Origin: Pelomyxa schiedti
Lineage: Eukaryota > Evosea > Pelobiontida > Pelomyxidae
Direction: 5' to 3'
Length of the DNA stretch: 58,392 bases
Assembly (NCBI GenBank): GCA_020536535.1
Contig: JAHLWZ010000889.1
Location: 1-58,392, forward strand
Shown: positions 47,220 through 58,301 of the stretch, piece after piece
Numbering within the stretch: position 1 is the first letter of the stretch
Layout of the letters: each line of letters begins with the position of its first letter
Notes under the pieces: generated by a model
What the model was told of the DNA's origin: nothing
Seen by the model: only the letters and a program-made list of their open reading frames with translations
The model's database searches: none
Translations under genes and position numbers: made by a program

Positions 47220-49866
47220 ATGAGTATCTCTAATGCTGAGCTGCCTACAACAATTGAAATGAAGAGTTTCAGCAAACCAAGTAGCCCTGGGCGTCATGGT
47301 GCACCTGGCCATGTGTCGAAAAGCCGACGCAGATTCAAGTTGTCATTCCGCATTGGTGTTATCTTGTGCTCTGTGATGACTGTTCTGGTGGCAACTTCCC
47401 TTATTGGTGTACCAGCTTTGATCTTGGTAAATGGAATAACTTCTTCACTGACCGATGCATACGGTCATTCACTCGATTCCACAATTGGTTGGCCGATTTC
47501 TTTTCTCAATTTTTTTATCACCACTTATTTCGAATTTTAGAAGGAATATTGCTTAATTTGCAGCACAAGCTTGAAGTAATTGGCGGATTTATGTTGGAAT
47601 TCAATGACTCTAGTCTGTACAGTCCGTCACTGCCTTGGTGCCATGACGCCTCTATTGTGTCTCCCCCATCCATAAGTTTGGGATGGCAGTTTCTGAGACA
47701 GCCTGACGTTAACATGCTCTCTGTGCGTCGGTTCTGGAATGGTACAAACCACACGGAAACTGACGGAGGGAATATGGACTTCTCCTCTAGCATGACCATT
47801 CTCACTAGAGGACTTGAAATTGGAGTTCCTACCCTTGTTTGTCTCGATTCATCTGATGGGATAACAGCAAATGTTTGGCTAATGCCCGATGCCTTTCATC
47901 GTTTCTATCTCCAAACCATTTCTGCCCCCAAGCTTGGCTCCTTTTCCAAAAGTGGATTGCAGATAGGCAATGTCAGTGTTCTGCAAATAAGACCCTATCC
48001 ACTGTGCCTTCCTTTGGTCTATGCCCTAGTTCGCGAAGCAGACAAATCACACTATTTCTCTATTATCGCTGGAGTTAATCTTGACGATGTCGGATCTATG
48101 CTTCACTCAATCAACAGCCAAAGCCAAAGTGTACGTGTTGCTTTGGTTGAAACACTTTCTGGAGAAATGGTAGCCACAAATATAGCCGAGTTACCGGTAG
48201 TCAATTTAGAGACTCGTGAACAAATCAAGCTCTCTTGTGCAAACGATACCATTTTTGCGAAGGTTGGGGATTCCATTTGGAACACCAACTTAGGGCCTGG
48301 CGATATTATTGATAGCAGACTTCAAGTAAATGGAAGATGGTGGCTAATACATGGGTTTGTGTTTCCTCTCACGAATGTGTTCTGATTCTTTTGTAGATTT
48401 AGTTGGAAGTTCAACAATATTTCCGCACCACTTACTGCTATTGTTATACAAGTATGGAAGTCAAGTACTTCAAAGCCAATCTAAGTACATTAGGATGAGA
48501 AAGAGGCGTTTGGTCCTTCTCATACCTTGTTTACATTGATTATTGTACTTATTCCTTGCCTTGCTTTAATATGGGCTATTGTAAGTGTGCCCCTTGCGTG
48601 GCGAATAAGTACTCCTCTATGGGCTGTATCTTCCTGGCTTGATGGACTTTCAAATCTGGACATGAGCAAGGATGCTGACGCTGTTGATTTATCCACATTT
48701 GCTGAAGTGTCTGCCATTCAGAAGAGCTGCTTTCGCCTTCAAACAGCGATGAGGGCATTTGTTAGGTCAATCTTGTCTCTCTTTTTTTGTTATTCACAGT
48801 GTTGTTAGATATGTCCCAATATCAGTATGTAAAAATCTGATCAGTGGGCAACTTCCAGCTTGTCTGGGGGTAAAACATGGTGAAGTGGCCGTGATGTTTC
48901 TGGATGGTATTTGTTAATTTGTGTTACTCATTCCTCTTAACGAATTATAGTTGTGAACTTTACTACTCTCACAGAATTGGAAAGACCTGAAACACTAATT
49001 CAAGCTATGGCTGTTAGATTCGACGCACTTGTTAAAGTCATTACCGATCACGGGGGTACAATTGACAAGGCAAGTAATTTTTGCTTCCAATTTCTGTTGT
49101 CTAAATGAATCACAGTTCATTGGTGACTCTATAATGGCTTTTTTTAATGAACCAACAAGAATTGCCAATTTTAATGAGGTCGCTTTGCAAGCTGCCTGTC
49201 ATTGTATGGAAGTAGTAAGACTGATAAATGAGAAATGCAAAGATCAGCTTCAGGTGCACTTCAAAACAGGAATTTCCACAGGGCCCTGCCTTGTAGGCAA
49301 TGTTGGTGGTGGAGAGGTATTACTGTAAACCCTGTTTTTCTTTAACAAACCTCAAACAGAGATTTTCCTTCACTGTGCTTGGGAAGTATGTAAATGAAGC
49401 AGCACGGTTAGAGGTTAGGATTGATGGCAAAAATCACTCTCAACGTCATACAGAGTGCCACACGCCAATTTGGAGTGGACATTCTCATAAGCAGCTCCAT
49501 GTATAGTAGTGTGCGATCTTCTTTTCTATGCCGGAAACTACGCACGTGTCAATTGAAGGGATTCACTGTCCCTCATGCTGTTTATCAGCCAATGTGCCAC
49601 ATGTCACAATGCACACAAGAGATAGTTGAATGTGTTGACTCCTACAACGTTGCTTTATCCATGTTGGAGCAAAATTCTTTTCAGGAAGCTGCAGATATAC
49701 TGTCACAAAACGCCACCAATTTCCCTGACGATACACCAACCAAGGTTGTATGCATTTTGTGCTGTTTATCCACTCACGTACAAAGGTGCTACTAGAGGAA
49801 GTTCAAGACCTTCTTGCCAATGGGGTACCACCAAATTGGTCCCCTACCAAAAACCTAGAAAAATGA
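47220..49866 (+). CDS. membrane class III adenylate/guanylate cyclase
   Basis: This enzyme would make cyclic AMP (or GMP) from the nucleotide triphosphate. After ATG 47220 a basic cytosolic segment leads to a first membrane helix (IGVILCSVMTVLVATSLIGV). A large extracytoplasmic sensor region follows (about 47430-48500). The second helix (LIIVLIPCLALIWAIVSVPL) is followed by a HAMP-like linker. The catalytic domain has the metal Asp in VAVMFLD|VVNFTTL, the second Asp in DKFIGDSIMAFF whose preceding Lys fits the adenine-recognising position, and KTGISTGPCLVGNV. Transition-state residues lie in FTVLGKYVNEAARLE (Asn and Arg present). Thr in FTVLG rather than Asp suggests class IIIb, so adenylate cyclase is favoured. 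A C-terminal helical extension of about 70 residues follows. Many short introns. Stop TGA 49864-49866. Confidence 0.85.
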
Positions 49867-49985
49867 AGGAAGCGGCTCGGAATACTGTACAGGAAGTAAA
49901 TGTAGATTAATGCTATTGTGGAAAGAAATTTTTTTTTTTAACACAAAACCCACAAAAGTGGAATCTGTCCCTTTTGTATGCCTAG

Positions 49986-51733
49986 TCAACCAAATCCAAT
50001 CGAGCTGTATTGAATCATATCAACTTGTTTCTCCAACTCTTCCAACCTCACTCTCTTTGTAACAATGCTCTTTGAGCGTTCAGCTATTGAACCCTCCAGT
50101 GCCATGATATCATTATTGAGCTTGGCTACTTTCGTGCACTTGTCGATCAAGTTGTAGTGCACAACAACTTCATTGCAGTCCACAACAGTGCGAACCCACA
50201 TGGAGAGAACTGTGACAGCCACTCCAAATGGTGCTATGTGTGATGGAGAAAGGTTGGGGTCAGCAGCATAGTGCTGGAGAAGTGCCGGGGCTCTGGATGA
50301 GAGAATGTTGTCAATGGGTATTTGCTGAAGCTGCCGGACAAAATCGGCCGGGTCCTTGGCAACCTTAGGGGCTTTGAATTTTTTTCCTTGGAAGGTCAAT
50401 GAGTTACTTACTTCGTGCCAATCAGGAGGGAGGCCGCGGCCAATGCAAACAGCCTCCATAACGCGCTGGATTTCAGGAGATGGCTGTTTGTGGATGGGTA
50501 AATTTTAGGAAATGATTGAAAGATGAGTACGAACAGGATTTTCGTTAGAAAAGCGAAGTTTCGATAAGGTTGTGTTCGACAACTGAGAGAGGAGGTCGTT
50601 GGCGTGACCAATCAGCGGAAATAGAGTCTTCTTTAACTGTTCAGAAACTAGGGGACAAGATGTGAAAAAGAAACGTGATTGTGTGTCACCGCACCTTCCT
50701 CCTGAAGACGGGATTTCAGAGACAGAAGATTTTCAAGAGCAGTTTCGTCATCTCTCTGGCGTGTCCTCTCGTCGGCTATGACTGCCCCTATCGCTGTTAT
50801 TTGGGCCGATAACTGTTTTCTCTCTTCTTGCTGGGTCTGGGCCATCTTCTCCTCCCAGGTGCGGAAATTGTAGCTATTTCCGGTACTAGGATTTCCAAGG
50901 GGATCCAAGCAAGTTCCACCACCAACTAGAGACGATACTGCCCCAATTGGAAGGGGTGGGAGGCCGGGATTGCTGCCCACCATTAACCCCATCATGGAAC
51001 CTGAACCAACCACGCCCACCTCGGGAATAGTTGGAGGAACCACACTCAAGACAGCTCCACAAGATGTGCAAGCGCGGCCATCTCCAGATGAAACAACACT
51101 GTAGTTGGAGCACCTGGGGCAGAAGTCCCCTCCAATCTGCATTTGCATTGGCATTGGCATTTGCATTTGCAGCTGTTGGTTCTGAGCACCAGAACTAGAA
51201 CCGGAGCCAGAACCAGAGCAAGGATTAGCCGCTGCCACAGCAGCAGCCACGATCATAGGTATGTTAATAGCCCCGCCAGTTTGGGTTGCACTTGCCACAG
51301 AATTCTGCAGCTGAGACAGAACCAATGAATTTATCAGCTGCTGCTGCTGGCTGCTACTACTTTCCATCGCAGGCGTTCCCACAACACTCACATTTACATT
51401 TGAAGCCGGCGGGGGAACTGTCATCGCCGTTCCATCCCCTGCACCTGCACTTGTCGCATTGACAGCATTGGAATTGACCGGAATATTCACACCCGAAGCG
51501 GAATTGACTGTGGGAGGCTGCAATGCAGTCGCCTGTGTCATTGTCACTTGCTCCATGCCGGTGGATGGCGCCCCACCCGTTTTGACGGTGGTTTCCTGTT
51601 CGCCGTCGGTGTCAGCATCCTCCTGGGAATTCCCGGTATTCTCGCTCTCTAGCATCAGGGATTGCGATGATGAGGACTGGGATCGTTGTTGCTGTTGCTG
51701 TTGCTGCTGCTGTTGCTGTTGCTGCTGCTGTTG

Positions 51734-51773
<40 letters not shown>

Positions 51774-52525
51774 TGTTGTCTGTTGTCCGTTGGTGCACCA
51801 TTTACAATAGAGGTTTCTGATAAGGAGCTAGCAACGACTTGTTGCTGTTTATTTTTTTGCTGTGGTGGCGGCAACTGTTGCTGCTGTTCTAACTGTGGGA
51901 CGTTTTGTGGTTGTCGGAGTTGTAGTTGTCGCCGGTCGTCGGCTTCCTTCTGTTGGAGTTGTTGTAGCTGCTGCAGTTGGTGCAGTTGGTCCAGTTCCAG
52001 TTGCAGCTGCGGGTCCTCTCCCATTTCCTGTGTCTGTTGCTGTTGGGTGCCCACTGTGCCGTGCTGCGGCTGTCGTTGTTGTTGTTGTTGTTGTTGCTGT
52101 TGCATGTGTGCGCGGTGCTGCGTCGGCGTCGGCGGGCCCGATCGCGACTGCTGGTTTGGTTGATGTTGCCGCGGACCAAATTCTCGCCGGAATTCCGGGG
52201 AGGACGCGGAGCGCCGTGTTGGTGATTGAAGTGCGGTTTGGCTCATGTACTGTTGTATCTGATGAGGGGACACGCCCTGCTCGAACTGTAGTGGCTGCAT
52301 TTCGCGTTGTTGTTGCTGTTGCTGTTGCTGTTGCTGTACCTGAATTAGTTGTTGTTGCGCGTTTTGGTGATGGCGCCGTGTGGTGGGCATTGATTGTTGG
52401 GCATTACATTGGCGATATTGGCTTGTGGTTGTATCGAGCTGCTGTTCTAATGAGGACAAATACTGAAGGCTGGGCTGTTGTTGTGTGTCGAAGGCCAATT
52501 GCCTGGGAGTGTACCCCAAGAACAT
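49986..52525 (-). CDS. polyQ / zinc-ribbon protein ending in a dynein-stalk-like microtubule-binding module
   Basis: The first 600 residues from ATG 52525 are Gln-rich and disordered (pure Q run at about 51685-51780), followed by a zinc-ribbon-like CPRC...CTSC (about 51060-51125). A predicted coiled coil then starts (EEKMAQTQQEERKQLSAQI, about 50860). Across two introns it continues VSEQLKKTLFPLIGHANDLLSQL and NPPSPEIQRVMEAVCIGRGLPPDW, and later FVRQLQQIPIDNILSS, LSPSHIAPFGVAVTVLSMWVR and a second coil to the stop. This is the order of the dynein heavy-chain stalk and microtubule-binding domain (PLLEEA..AL..L, PP..VK.VMEAVC.LLG, DW, L..FDKDNI, F.PE.....S.AA..LC.WV). No AAA+ motor motifs are present and none fit in the gene. 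The role is inferred: a microtubule-binding or scaffold protein. Confidence 0.65.
51685..51780 (-). repeat. CAG/CAA tract encoding polyglutamine
   Basis: About 32 consecutive Gln codons, mostly CAG with scattered CAA, lie on the minus strand within the polyQ/dynein-stalk gene. Shorter tracts occur at about 52060-52105 and 52305-52340. Interrupting CAA codons suggest selection on protein sequence as well as slippage. Confidence 0.9.
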
Positions 52526-52781
52526 GCCGTCGTGAGTCGGCAAAGGTCCTTTTTTTTCTAGCTGGTTTAATTTCCTTAATTTTGTTGCTCTTTCGTCGTT
52601 TCTTACAACCGCGTGCAGGGGTTTCGTTTTTTACCCAATCTTTAAGTAGCGAACCTCATTCCTATAATGCTACCTGTGACTTCCAAAACCAAGGCACTGA
52701 AATTCACGCTCGGTTACACATTCCTCAAAAGGGTGAAGATCAAAAACCTTCTCTTTGGCTACATCCGTTGTGTTGAGAGTG

Positions 52782-53268
52782 ATGGATGCCGTTGCACTTG
52801 TGGCTGCTGCAACGACGGATGAGCCTTGGGGTGCCACTGTTGCACAAATGCAAGAAATAGCCAATTGCGTGCACACAAGGTTTTTAGCTGATTGCAAGAA
52901 TAAATGGATGTCATCCAAACGTGCTAAGAATTTAGTGAGAGGGCGTTGGGATCCCTATTTGGTCGATTGCAATTAGCTGATGAGAGTTGGCGCTCAATTT
53001 ATAAAGCAGGTAAACCTGGAATGTGGGGTGTGGTAATGTTGTGACTGAAGGCTCTGTTGGTGATTGAGTTCATACTGAAACACACACCAAATGAGGAAAC
53101 CAGGCAATACATGGTCTCACACCTTTCCAACATTGTGAAGTGTGAAAGTTCTGTGAATCAAGCAGGTATTCCTCCTTCAGTTTAATACTTAACTCACATT
53201 CGAAGTGAGAGACAAGGCAAGAGCTGTTATAGAGCTGGTGGATCAAAAGAAACAAAACACCTCTTGAA
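52782..53268 (+). CDS. minimal ENTH-domain (epsin-like) protein
   Basis: This is a phosphoinositide-binding, clathrin-adaptor-type domain. Pieces in order are VAAATTDEPWGATVAQMQEIANC (epsin: REATSNDPWGPSSSLMSEIA); then, after an intron with acceptor near 52931, SERALGSLFGRLQLADESWRSIYKA (epsin: MIWKRLNDHGKNWRHVYKA); then ALLVIEFILKHTPNE (MTLMEYLIKTGSE); and after a last intron VRDKARAVIELVDQKK and TGA. The protein stops right after the ENTH fold with no tail for clathrin, AP-2 or ubiquitin binding. The junction after YKA (GCAG|gtaaac...ctgaag|GCTCTG) is one base out of frame under canonical splicing, so this could be a pseudogene, a sequencing error or a misread splice. The start may lie further upstream (an ATG at about 52669). 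Confidence 0.6.
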
Positions 53269-53367
53269 ACATCACTGTGAAGCAATATCTGTTGGAACTA
53301 CTAAAGACAGACAAATAATAAAATAGAATAGGTTTTTTTTTATTCGTTTGTTGTCAATTATAATCCC

Positions 53368-56071
53368 TCACAAATAAGCCTGCTCAAAGATACAACCAGT
53401 TGCTATGGGTGTTTTTTTTAGAGCCCTTGCATAGTCCAAAATGGGGAATACCTTTTTCTTTGGGAGCTGGTCAAAATTAGTACATCGTTCCGGGAATGAC
53501 CAAGTAGGCATCTCTTTCTCAGCAGTGGTAAGCTCAGCAGCAATTCCTGCATCAAGATGTGCCATGTTACCTCGCAAACTCTTAACAATTATGGCCATAT
53601 TGTTTAGCTGGATAGAGTGCAGGTAAGTAATCGAGATAAGGTATCCCGGAGAGTACTTTTTCTTCAATGGGAAGGTCTGTCCAGCTGGCACCTTCATGTG
53701 AGGGACACTGTGATTTTTTTTAGAGGAGTCTCTAGGAGAAAGTCATACATTTGAGACTTGATCAAAGAGTGTCTGCATGGCTGTGGAATGATTTTGTATG
53801 AACCTAGAAGAATATTACTAGTAATTCCAAGGTAAAACTTGTTACGTTGAGAAGTATCTCATGTAAGGCTCTTTGTCTCCGGGAAGTGTTTGATTTGCTG
53901 AAGTTACACTGAGATGTGAGGGAATGAGTAGAGGGGATACCCAGGCATTGCAAAACTTTTGTGACAAGCACAAGTGGCCTTCTGGCTACTTTAGAAGGTG
54001 GCTCTTTACCAAAAGATTATCATAGTAAGGAGTTTAGTTTTCAAATCGTACCTGTAAGAGGTACAATGGAATATATTTCAGGAGAGGAAATAGCGGGACT
54101 AAAGGCGAATTAGAGGTTTTTCGGAACGAAAAGTCAAATGACCATATATAGCGGAGAAATAGCAAAGCTCCAACTGCTTTAAGAGAAGCAGCGGGAACAG
54201 ATCTTTGCACTACTTGTCTGATAACTGTTAAGTACATCTTAATATCCCTAGATTCGGAGTTGGATCATGTATGCCACAAGAAGAAATACAGAGGCAAGGT
54301 GGCCACTGAAGTAACAATTTGTGCAAAGAAACGCTCAGCCAGAGCTTCGAGCTTGCGACAGTTAGCCTCGATGTCTTCCCCTTTGCTAGCAACATCAGGG
54401 TCGATCTGAAGAGGAAATAAGACAAATTAAGGGAGCGTTACTTTACCTCAAACCCTGCAGGTGACTTCAAAATTTCGCGAATAATATCCCCCAATGCAGT
54501 GCCAAGCCATTTGTTACCCTTGCGTTTCATGAAGACAGAACTCAACTTTGTTGCTGGTGAGTCAAGTCTAAAAAGCTGCGCCTCGGATGCTTAAGGAGCC
54601 ATTAAGAATGGCAAATTATGAAAATACGTACTAAGTGCAGAGAGCTCTCGATTAAAAAGGAGCACAGTAAACCGGAAAATCAATTTTTCACACTCAAAAA
54701 TATTATAGATTGCAGAAACAAGTTCTTGCGTTTGGAAGATATTACATAGAACGAGTGGAATTGTCATATGGTCGTCGACTGTTAGCTGGAAGATGTCGAG
54801 TTAATATTTTTCTAAGCGTAACAGGGGAATATACAGCCAAAATGTCATTGTAATGCAATTTGGAAACTTGGTAATTACGTGACGATTGTGTTGCATTTGT
54901 GTAAATGAGCTGCACGTTTATAAAGCCACTGACATGTTCTCTCTTCTTTGGTTGTAGAATTAAGCTTTTCATCAAGACAACACCAGGTTCACAATCTCCA
55001 ACCCGAACCGCTGCCCACCCCATATAATCATCTGATGTAAGCATGTCATAATCATAAACATCGATTTTGAACTGCTGGTTCTCATCGGAAATATCACTGT
55101 TATTTTGATGTGAATGCCAAAGCAATCACTTATGCAACGTACAAATAGAATTCCTCATCCCATACGGGGTTGAGGTCTTTGTCAACGATCCTTGTTCGGT
55201 ACTCCTGATCCATGTAGGACAAAACACAATATGGGTCTGAAGGGTATTTCAGATATTAGGTACACTTGACGAGAATAATACCACTTGTGCCACATAAATC
55301 TTTAACAGCTAATCCCTTTCCATCAATTACTGCAGTTAATTTGAAAAACAAAGAAGAGACGGCACATGTCCTACCTCTAACGAAGAGATTACCTCTGCCC
55401 TCAGTACTCAAGTTAACTGGAACTGGAGGTGTAGCACCTAAATCTAAGCTAGGTGATACTCCAGGTTTTGTAAGATGGTACACAGCGTGAATGTCACCAG
55501 AAGCGGGTGCTTTTGGGGTTCCTTTTAAGAGCAAGCGGCTCTCTTTTGGCAAACCATCTCTTTTTCATGTTGGCATTGAGGTGAAAATGATGCTCAAATC
55601 AGACATACGTGAAACAAGAAACAGGGATTGACAACAACCCAAGTGTAGATGATCCAAGGGCACTCTCGCAAACACTGATTTCTAGAAAATCGCAAGCTTG
55701 GGCGTCAGCACTAGAAAAACCACAGTACAAGTTAGATGATACAATTAAAAGTAACTAATGCCATACAATTGGAAAGTTTCATCCCAATGTGGTGTATTAG
55801 ACTTGTTGAGAAAGAAACAACAAGTTAGAAATTGCAGATAAAAAGAAAAGTACGAACTTTTTTGTGTTTCTTGGTTTTTTGCTTTATTCCTTTTAGTTTC
55901 AGTTTGCAATAAGTGGCTCCATTCACATTTTTCAGATTATACGCCCCGACAACTACACTCGAACCATAAGTGCGACAAAAACAACGAGAAAATACGAGAC
56001 TCGGAAGCTTAAAGTGACGGCGAGAACATACTTCTTACGTGCAGGGTAGGAGTGGCACTCGTTGCCGCCAT
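53368..56071 (-). CDS. C2-C2-RasGAP protein
   Basis: This is a Ras-family GTPase-activating protein with two N-terminal C2 domains, like the RASAL/RASA4 layout without a PH domain that I can see. Start is ATG 56071 (MAATSATPTLH, then an intron). C2A pieces are YCKLKLKG, NTPHWDETFQLYG and ACDFLEISVCESALG; C2B pieces are GKGLAVKDLCGTS, DPYCVLSYMDQEYRT, NPVWDEEFYL, FKIDVYDYDMLTSDDYMG. The GAP domain follows: the arginine-finger segment EAQLFRLDSPATKLSS (about 54600-54550), NKWLGTALGDIIREIL, DPDVASKGEDIEANCRKLEAL, and VPAASLKAVGALLFLRYI (about 54205-54150), equivalent to the FLR motif. The C-terminal helical region ends at TGA 53368-53370. The C2B Asp residues (DLCGTSDPY, DYDMLTSDD) suggest calcium binding. 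Many short introns. Confidence 0.8.
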
Positions 56072-56221
56072 TTTGCTTTATTTGTTTTTAATTGTCGTGC
56101 TTTTCACAACAACCCCTTCGCCTATTCCGGAGTTCCAGAAAAACGAACATTCTCGATTAAGTTTTTCCGATTTTTCACGTGAAACAAAAACAAAAAAATT
56201 ATTTTGGCTGCACGTTTGCTT

Positions 56222-56249
56222 CCCTCTGTAGGGGAAGACCTACAGAGGG
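56222..56249. repeat. perfect 11-bp inverted repeat over a stop codon
   Basis: CCCTCTGTAGG, a 6-nt spacer GGAAGA, then CCTACAGAGGG. The arms are exact complements, and the minus-strand stop codon (TAG, 56240-56242) lies in one arm. As RNA this would form an 11-bp stem with a 6-nt loop at the end of the Pro-rich gene's coding region. Confidence 0.85.
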
Positions 56250-58301
56250 TAGAAATTGGTGAAGATACCGAGGTGCTGGAGAACATGACCGTGGTTGAGT
56301 ATGAATGTGTTGAACCATTCAATTCCAGAACGGGCACTTTCTGCTGATCCATAGACTGCGATTCCAACCCACATCCAGTGCCCCAGGCTCTGGTTCTGGG
56401 TACAGAATCCAGGCTGCATTTCGGGTGGTAGTAAAAGTGCCACAGTGCCGGGTGTTGCGGAGGCCACTACCACCATTCCGGCATAGGCAGCTTGTAATTT
56501 TAGTGCTGTGAGGCATACTGCCACCGCTCCACGCCGTGACAGCTCTGGTGTGATGTGGTTGACTGTGTTGTGGAGGAATGTGAGGCCGCTTGTCATGTCG
56601 GGGAAGTTTCCCATAAAAACTCGTACAACAATGTGTGGGACAACTGAAGGAATGTTAGATTAGGTTTGGGTGTTTGGTTTAGATCCAGAAATTGATGGTA
56701 ATTGAAGAAGTGGCTAGCATACATTGAGTTATTTGTACAAGAGGTAGAGTAATTTGATCCTCACACATGTATGATTGAAGTTGTTCGGGGTTTATGGGAC
56801 CAGTGACAGCATCTAAATTTGTCTGCAGTGCCACTGGAATTGCTGCCTCCATTTTAGGAAATGGGGGAGATGAAGGAAATGTCGAATTTTGAGTGTTAAG
56901 AGGGGGAGCAAATGAAGTTGGTGATACAGATTTCGGAGGTGAAGGATTGTAGTAAGGTTCAGATTTTACTTGAGGAGGAGAAGTATCCCTGTCCAGAGGG
57001 AGAGGAAGAGGGACTGGTAGTGGTAATGGAAGTGGAGTGGCGGAACCTGTTGACTTGGGTCTGGTGCCAGCACTCTTGCGGAGTGGAGATTGCATTGGGG
57101 ACGAATTTGGACTGCCGGAGGTATTGGAATTTGGTGGGAGGGGTAAGGGGAGAGGAGGTGGACGATTGCCGTAGCTCAATCGAGGGCTCGAGGAATATTG
57201 CGCATGAGAATGCCCACCGGGAGGAGTGGGTTGTATTTGTTGGGGCTGACACATTGGGGAACTGGGGATCGGCTGTGGAGGTTGAGCAAAAAATTTCCGA
57301 GATGAGGTACTGCAGTACCGGGATACCGGCAGATGCCCGTTTTCTTTCGATGGCGGTGGCGGTGGAGGTGGGGGAGGTGGTGGTGGAGGTAACTGCATAT
57401 GTGTGGAGCGATGTGGAGGTGGAGGAGGTGGAGGAGGTGGGATTGGGGGGATCGGCACAGAGGGCGGTGCGGAAAGCGGAAGGGGAAGAGATGGGATGAT
57501 GACAGGTGGTTGTGGAGGTTGTGGAGGGGGTGCAGGCGTAAACTGTGCGAAACCGGAAAATTGGAATTGCTGAAAGGGGTTAATTTGCATAGGAGGTTGA
57601 CCTTGTGCTGTGGCTCCTGATTGTGGTCGAGGGGAAGGTCGTGGTGAGGGGGAAGGTGATGGAGAAGGTGATGGGGAGGGTGATGGGGAGGGCGAGGGTG
57701 ATGGAGAGGGTGACGGTGAGGGGGATGGGGAAGGAGAAGGAGTAGGAGAGGGAGTTGGTGAAGGAGACGGTGAAGGAGAAGGTGATGGTGACGGTGACGG
57801 TGACGGCGAAGGTGGCCTATCTGCTGGGAAATATTCAGTGGTTGCCTTTCTTTTTGTACGTTTGGATGTTTTGTTGTTCTTTCTGGATTTGAGGTTAAAG
57901 GGCTGACTTCTGGCGACTAGACCATCTCCAAGTTCACAATGCATCACAACCGGTGACTTTAGGTGATTCCTACTTAACGTCAATCTTAACCCTTGCTTCC
58001 ATTTATTTAACCTTGAGGATGTACATAGAGGTACAGCAGTGAACTCATATCGCTCCACTCCATCAGAAGGAAATATAATTGGTTGGGGATCCACTCCACT
58101 GTTAGAAGGAGAGACTGACAGTTTGAGCAGGGCCCCATTCGTGGGATTACATGTGAAGCACAAAGCCTCTTTGGGGAGGAGGTTGAGTCTTTTATTAGAG
58201 TACGGAGTTGCCATACTCAAAGTTTTATCTGATCTTGTTGTGAAACATTCACAATTCTGCAAAATGAGCTGGTAGACATCTTGATAGGACATTGTACGCA
58301 T
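56240..58301 (-). CDS. hypothetical Pro-rich protein with (PS)n repeat
   Basis: I do not recognise the family. The N-terminal ~170 residues from ATG 58301 look folded (SYQDVYQLILQNCECF, LLPKEALCFTC, GVERYEFTAVPLC, LRLTLSRNHLKSPVVMHCEL) and end in a basic KNNKTSKRTKRKATTE. Then comes a (PS)n run (about 57640-57800), long poly-Pro tracts and a Pro/Ser-rich middle. One intron (about 56725-56645) joins VQITQ to FVPHIVVRVFMGNFPDM in phase. The last ~130 residues are Ala/Leu-rich (GAVAVCLTALKLQAAYAG, HWMWVGIAVYGSAESA) and also look folded. An upstream exon beyond the contig end is possible. The stop codon lies inside a perfect hairpin (56222-56249). Confidence 0.5.
57640..57800 (-). repeat. (PS)n-encoding hexanucleotide-type repeat
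   Basis: About 26 imperfect repeats of a CC(N)TC(N) unit on the minus strand encode alternating Pro-Ser, interrupted by a few Thr and Arg. Third positions vary, which suggests protein-level maintenance rather than recent slippage. A shorter (SP)n repeat of the same kind lies at 300-360 in the virilizer-like gene. Confidence 0.85.

Noticed and set aside
49986-50460. Fragment of a true dynein heavy chain gene
   Set aside because: The exon continues upstream in frame into coil and polyQ sequence instead of AAA+ motor modules, and the frame stops after the second coil.
51459-52163. Long plus-strand Cys-rich ORF
   Set aside because: It is the antisense of the CAG/CAA polyglutamine tract and its flanks, a composition artefact.
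57610-57906. Plus-strand Gly/Glu repeat ORF, also considered as a tandem array resembling CRISPR
   Set aside because: It is antisense of the (PS)n coding repeat; units are 6 bp without spacers and the host is a eukaryote.
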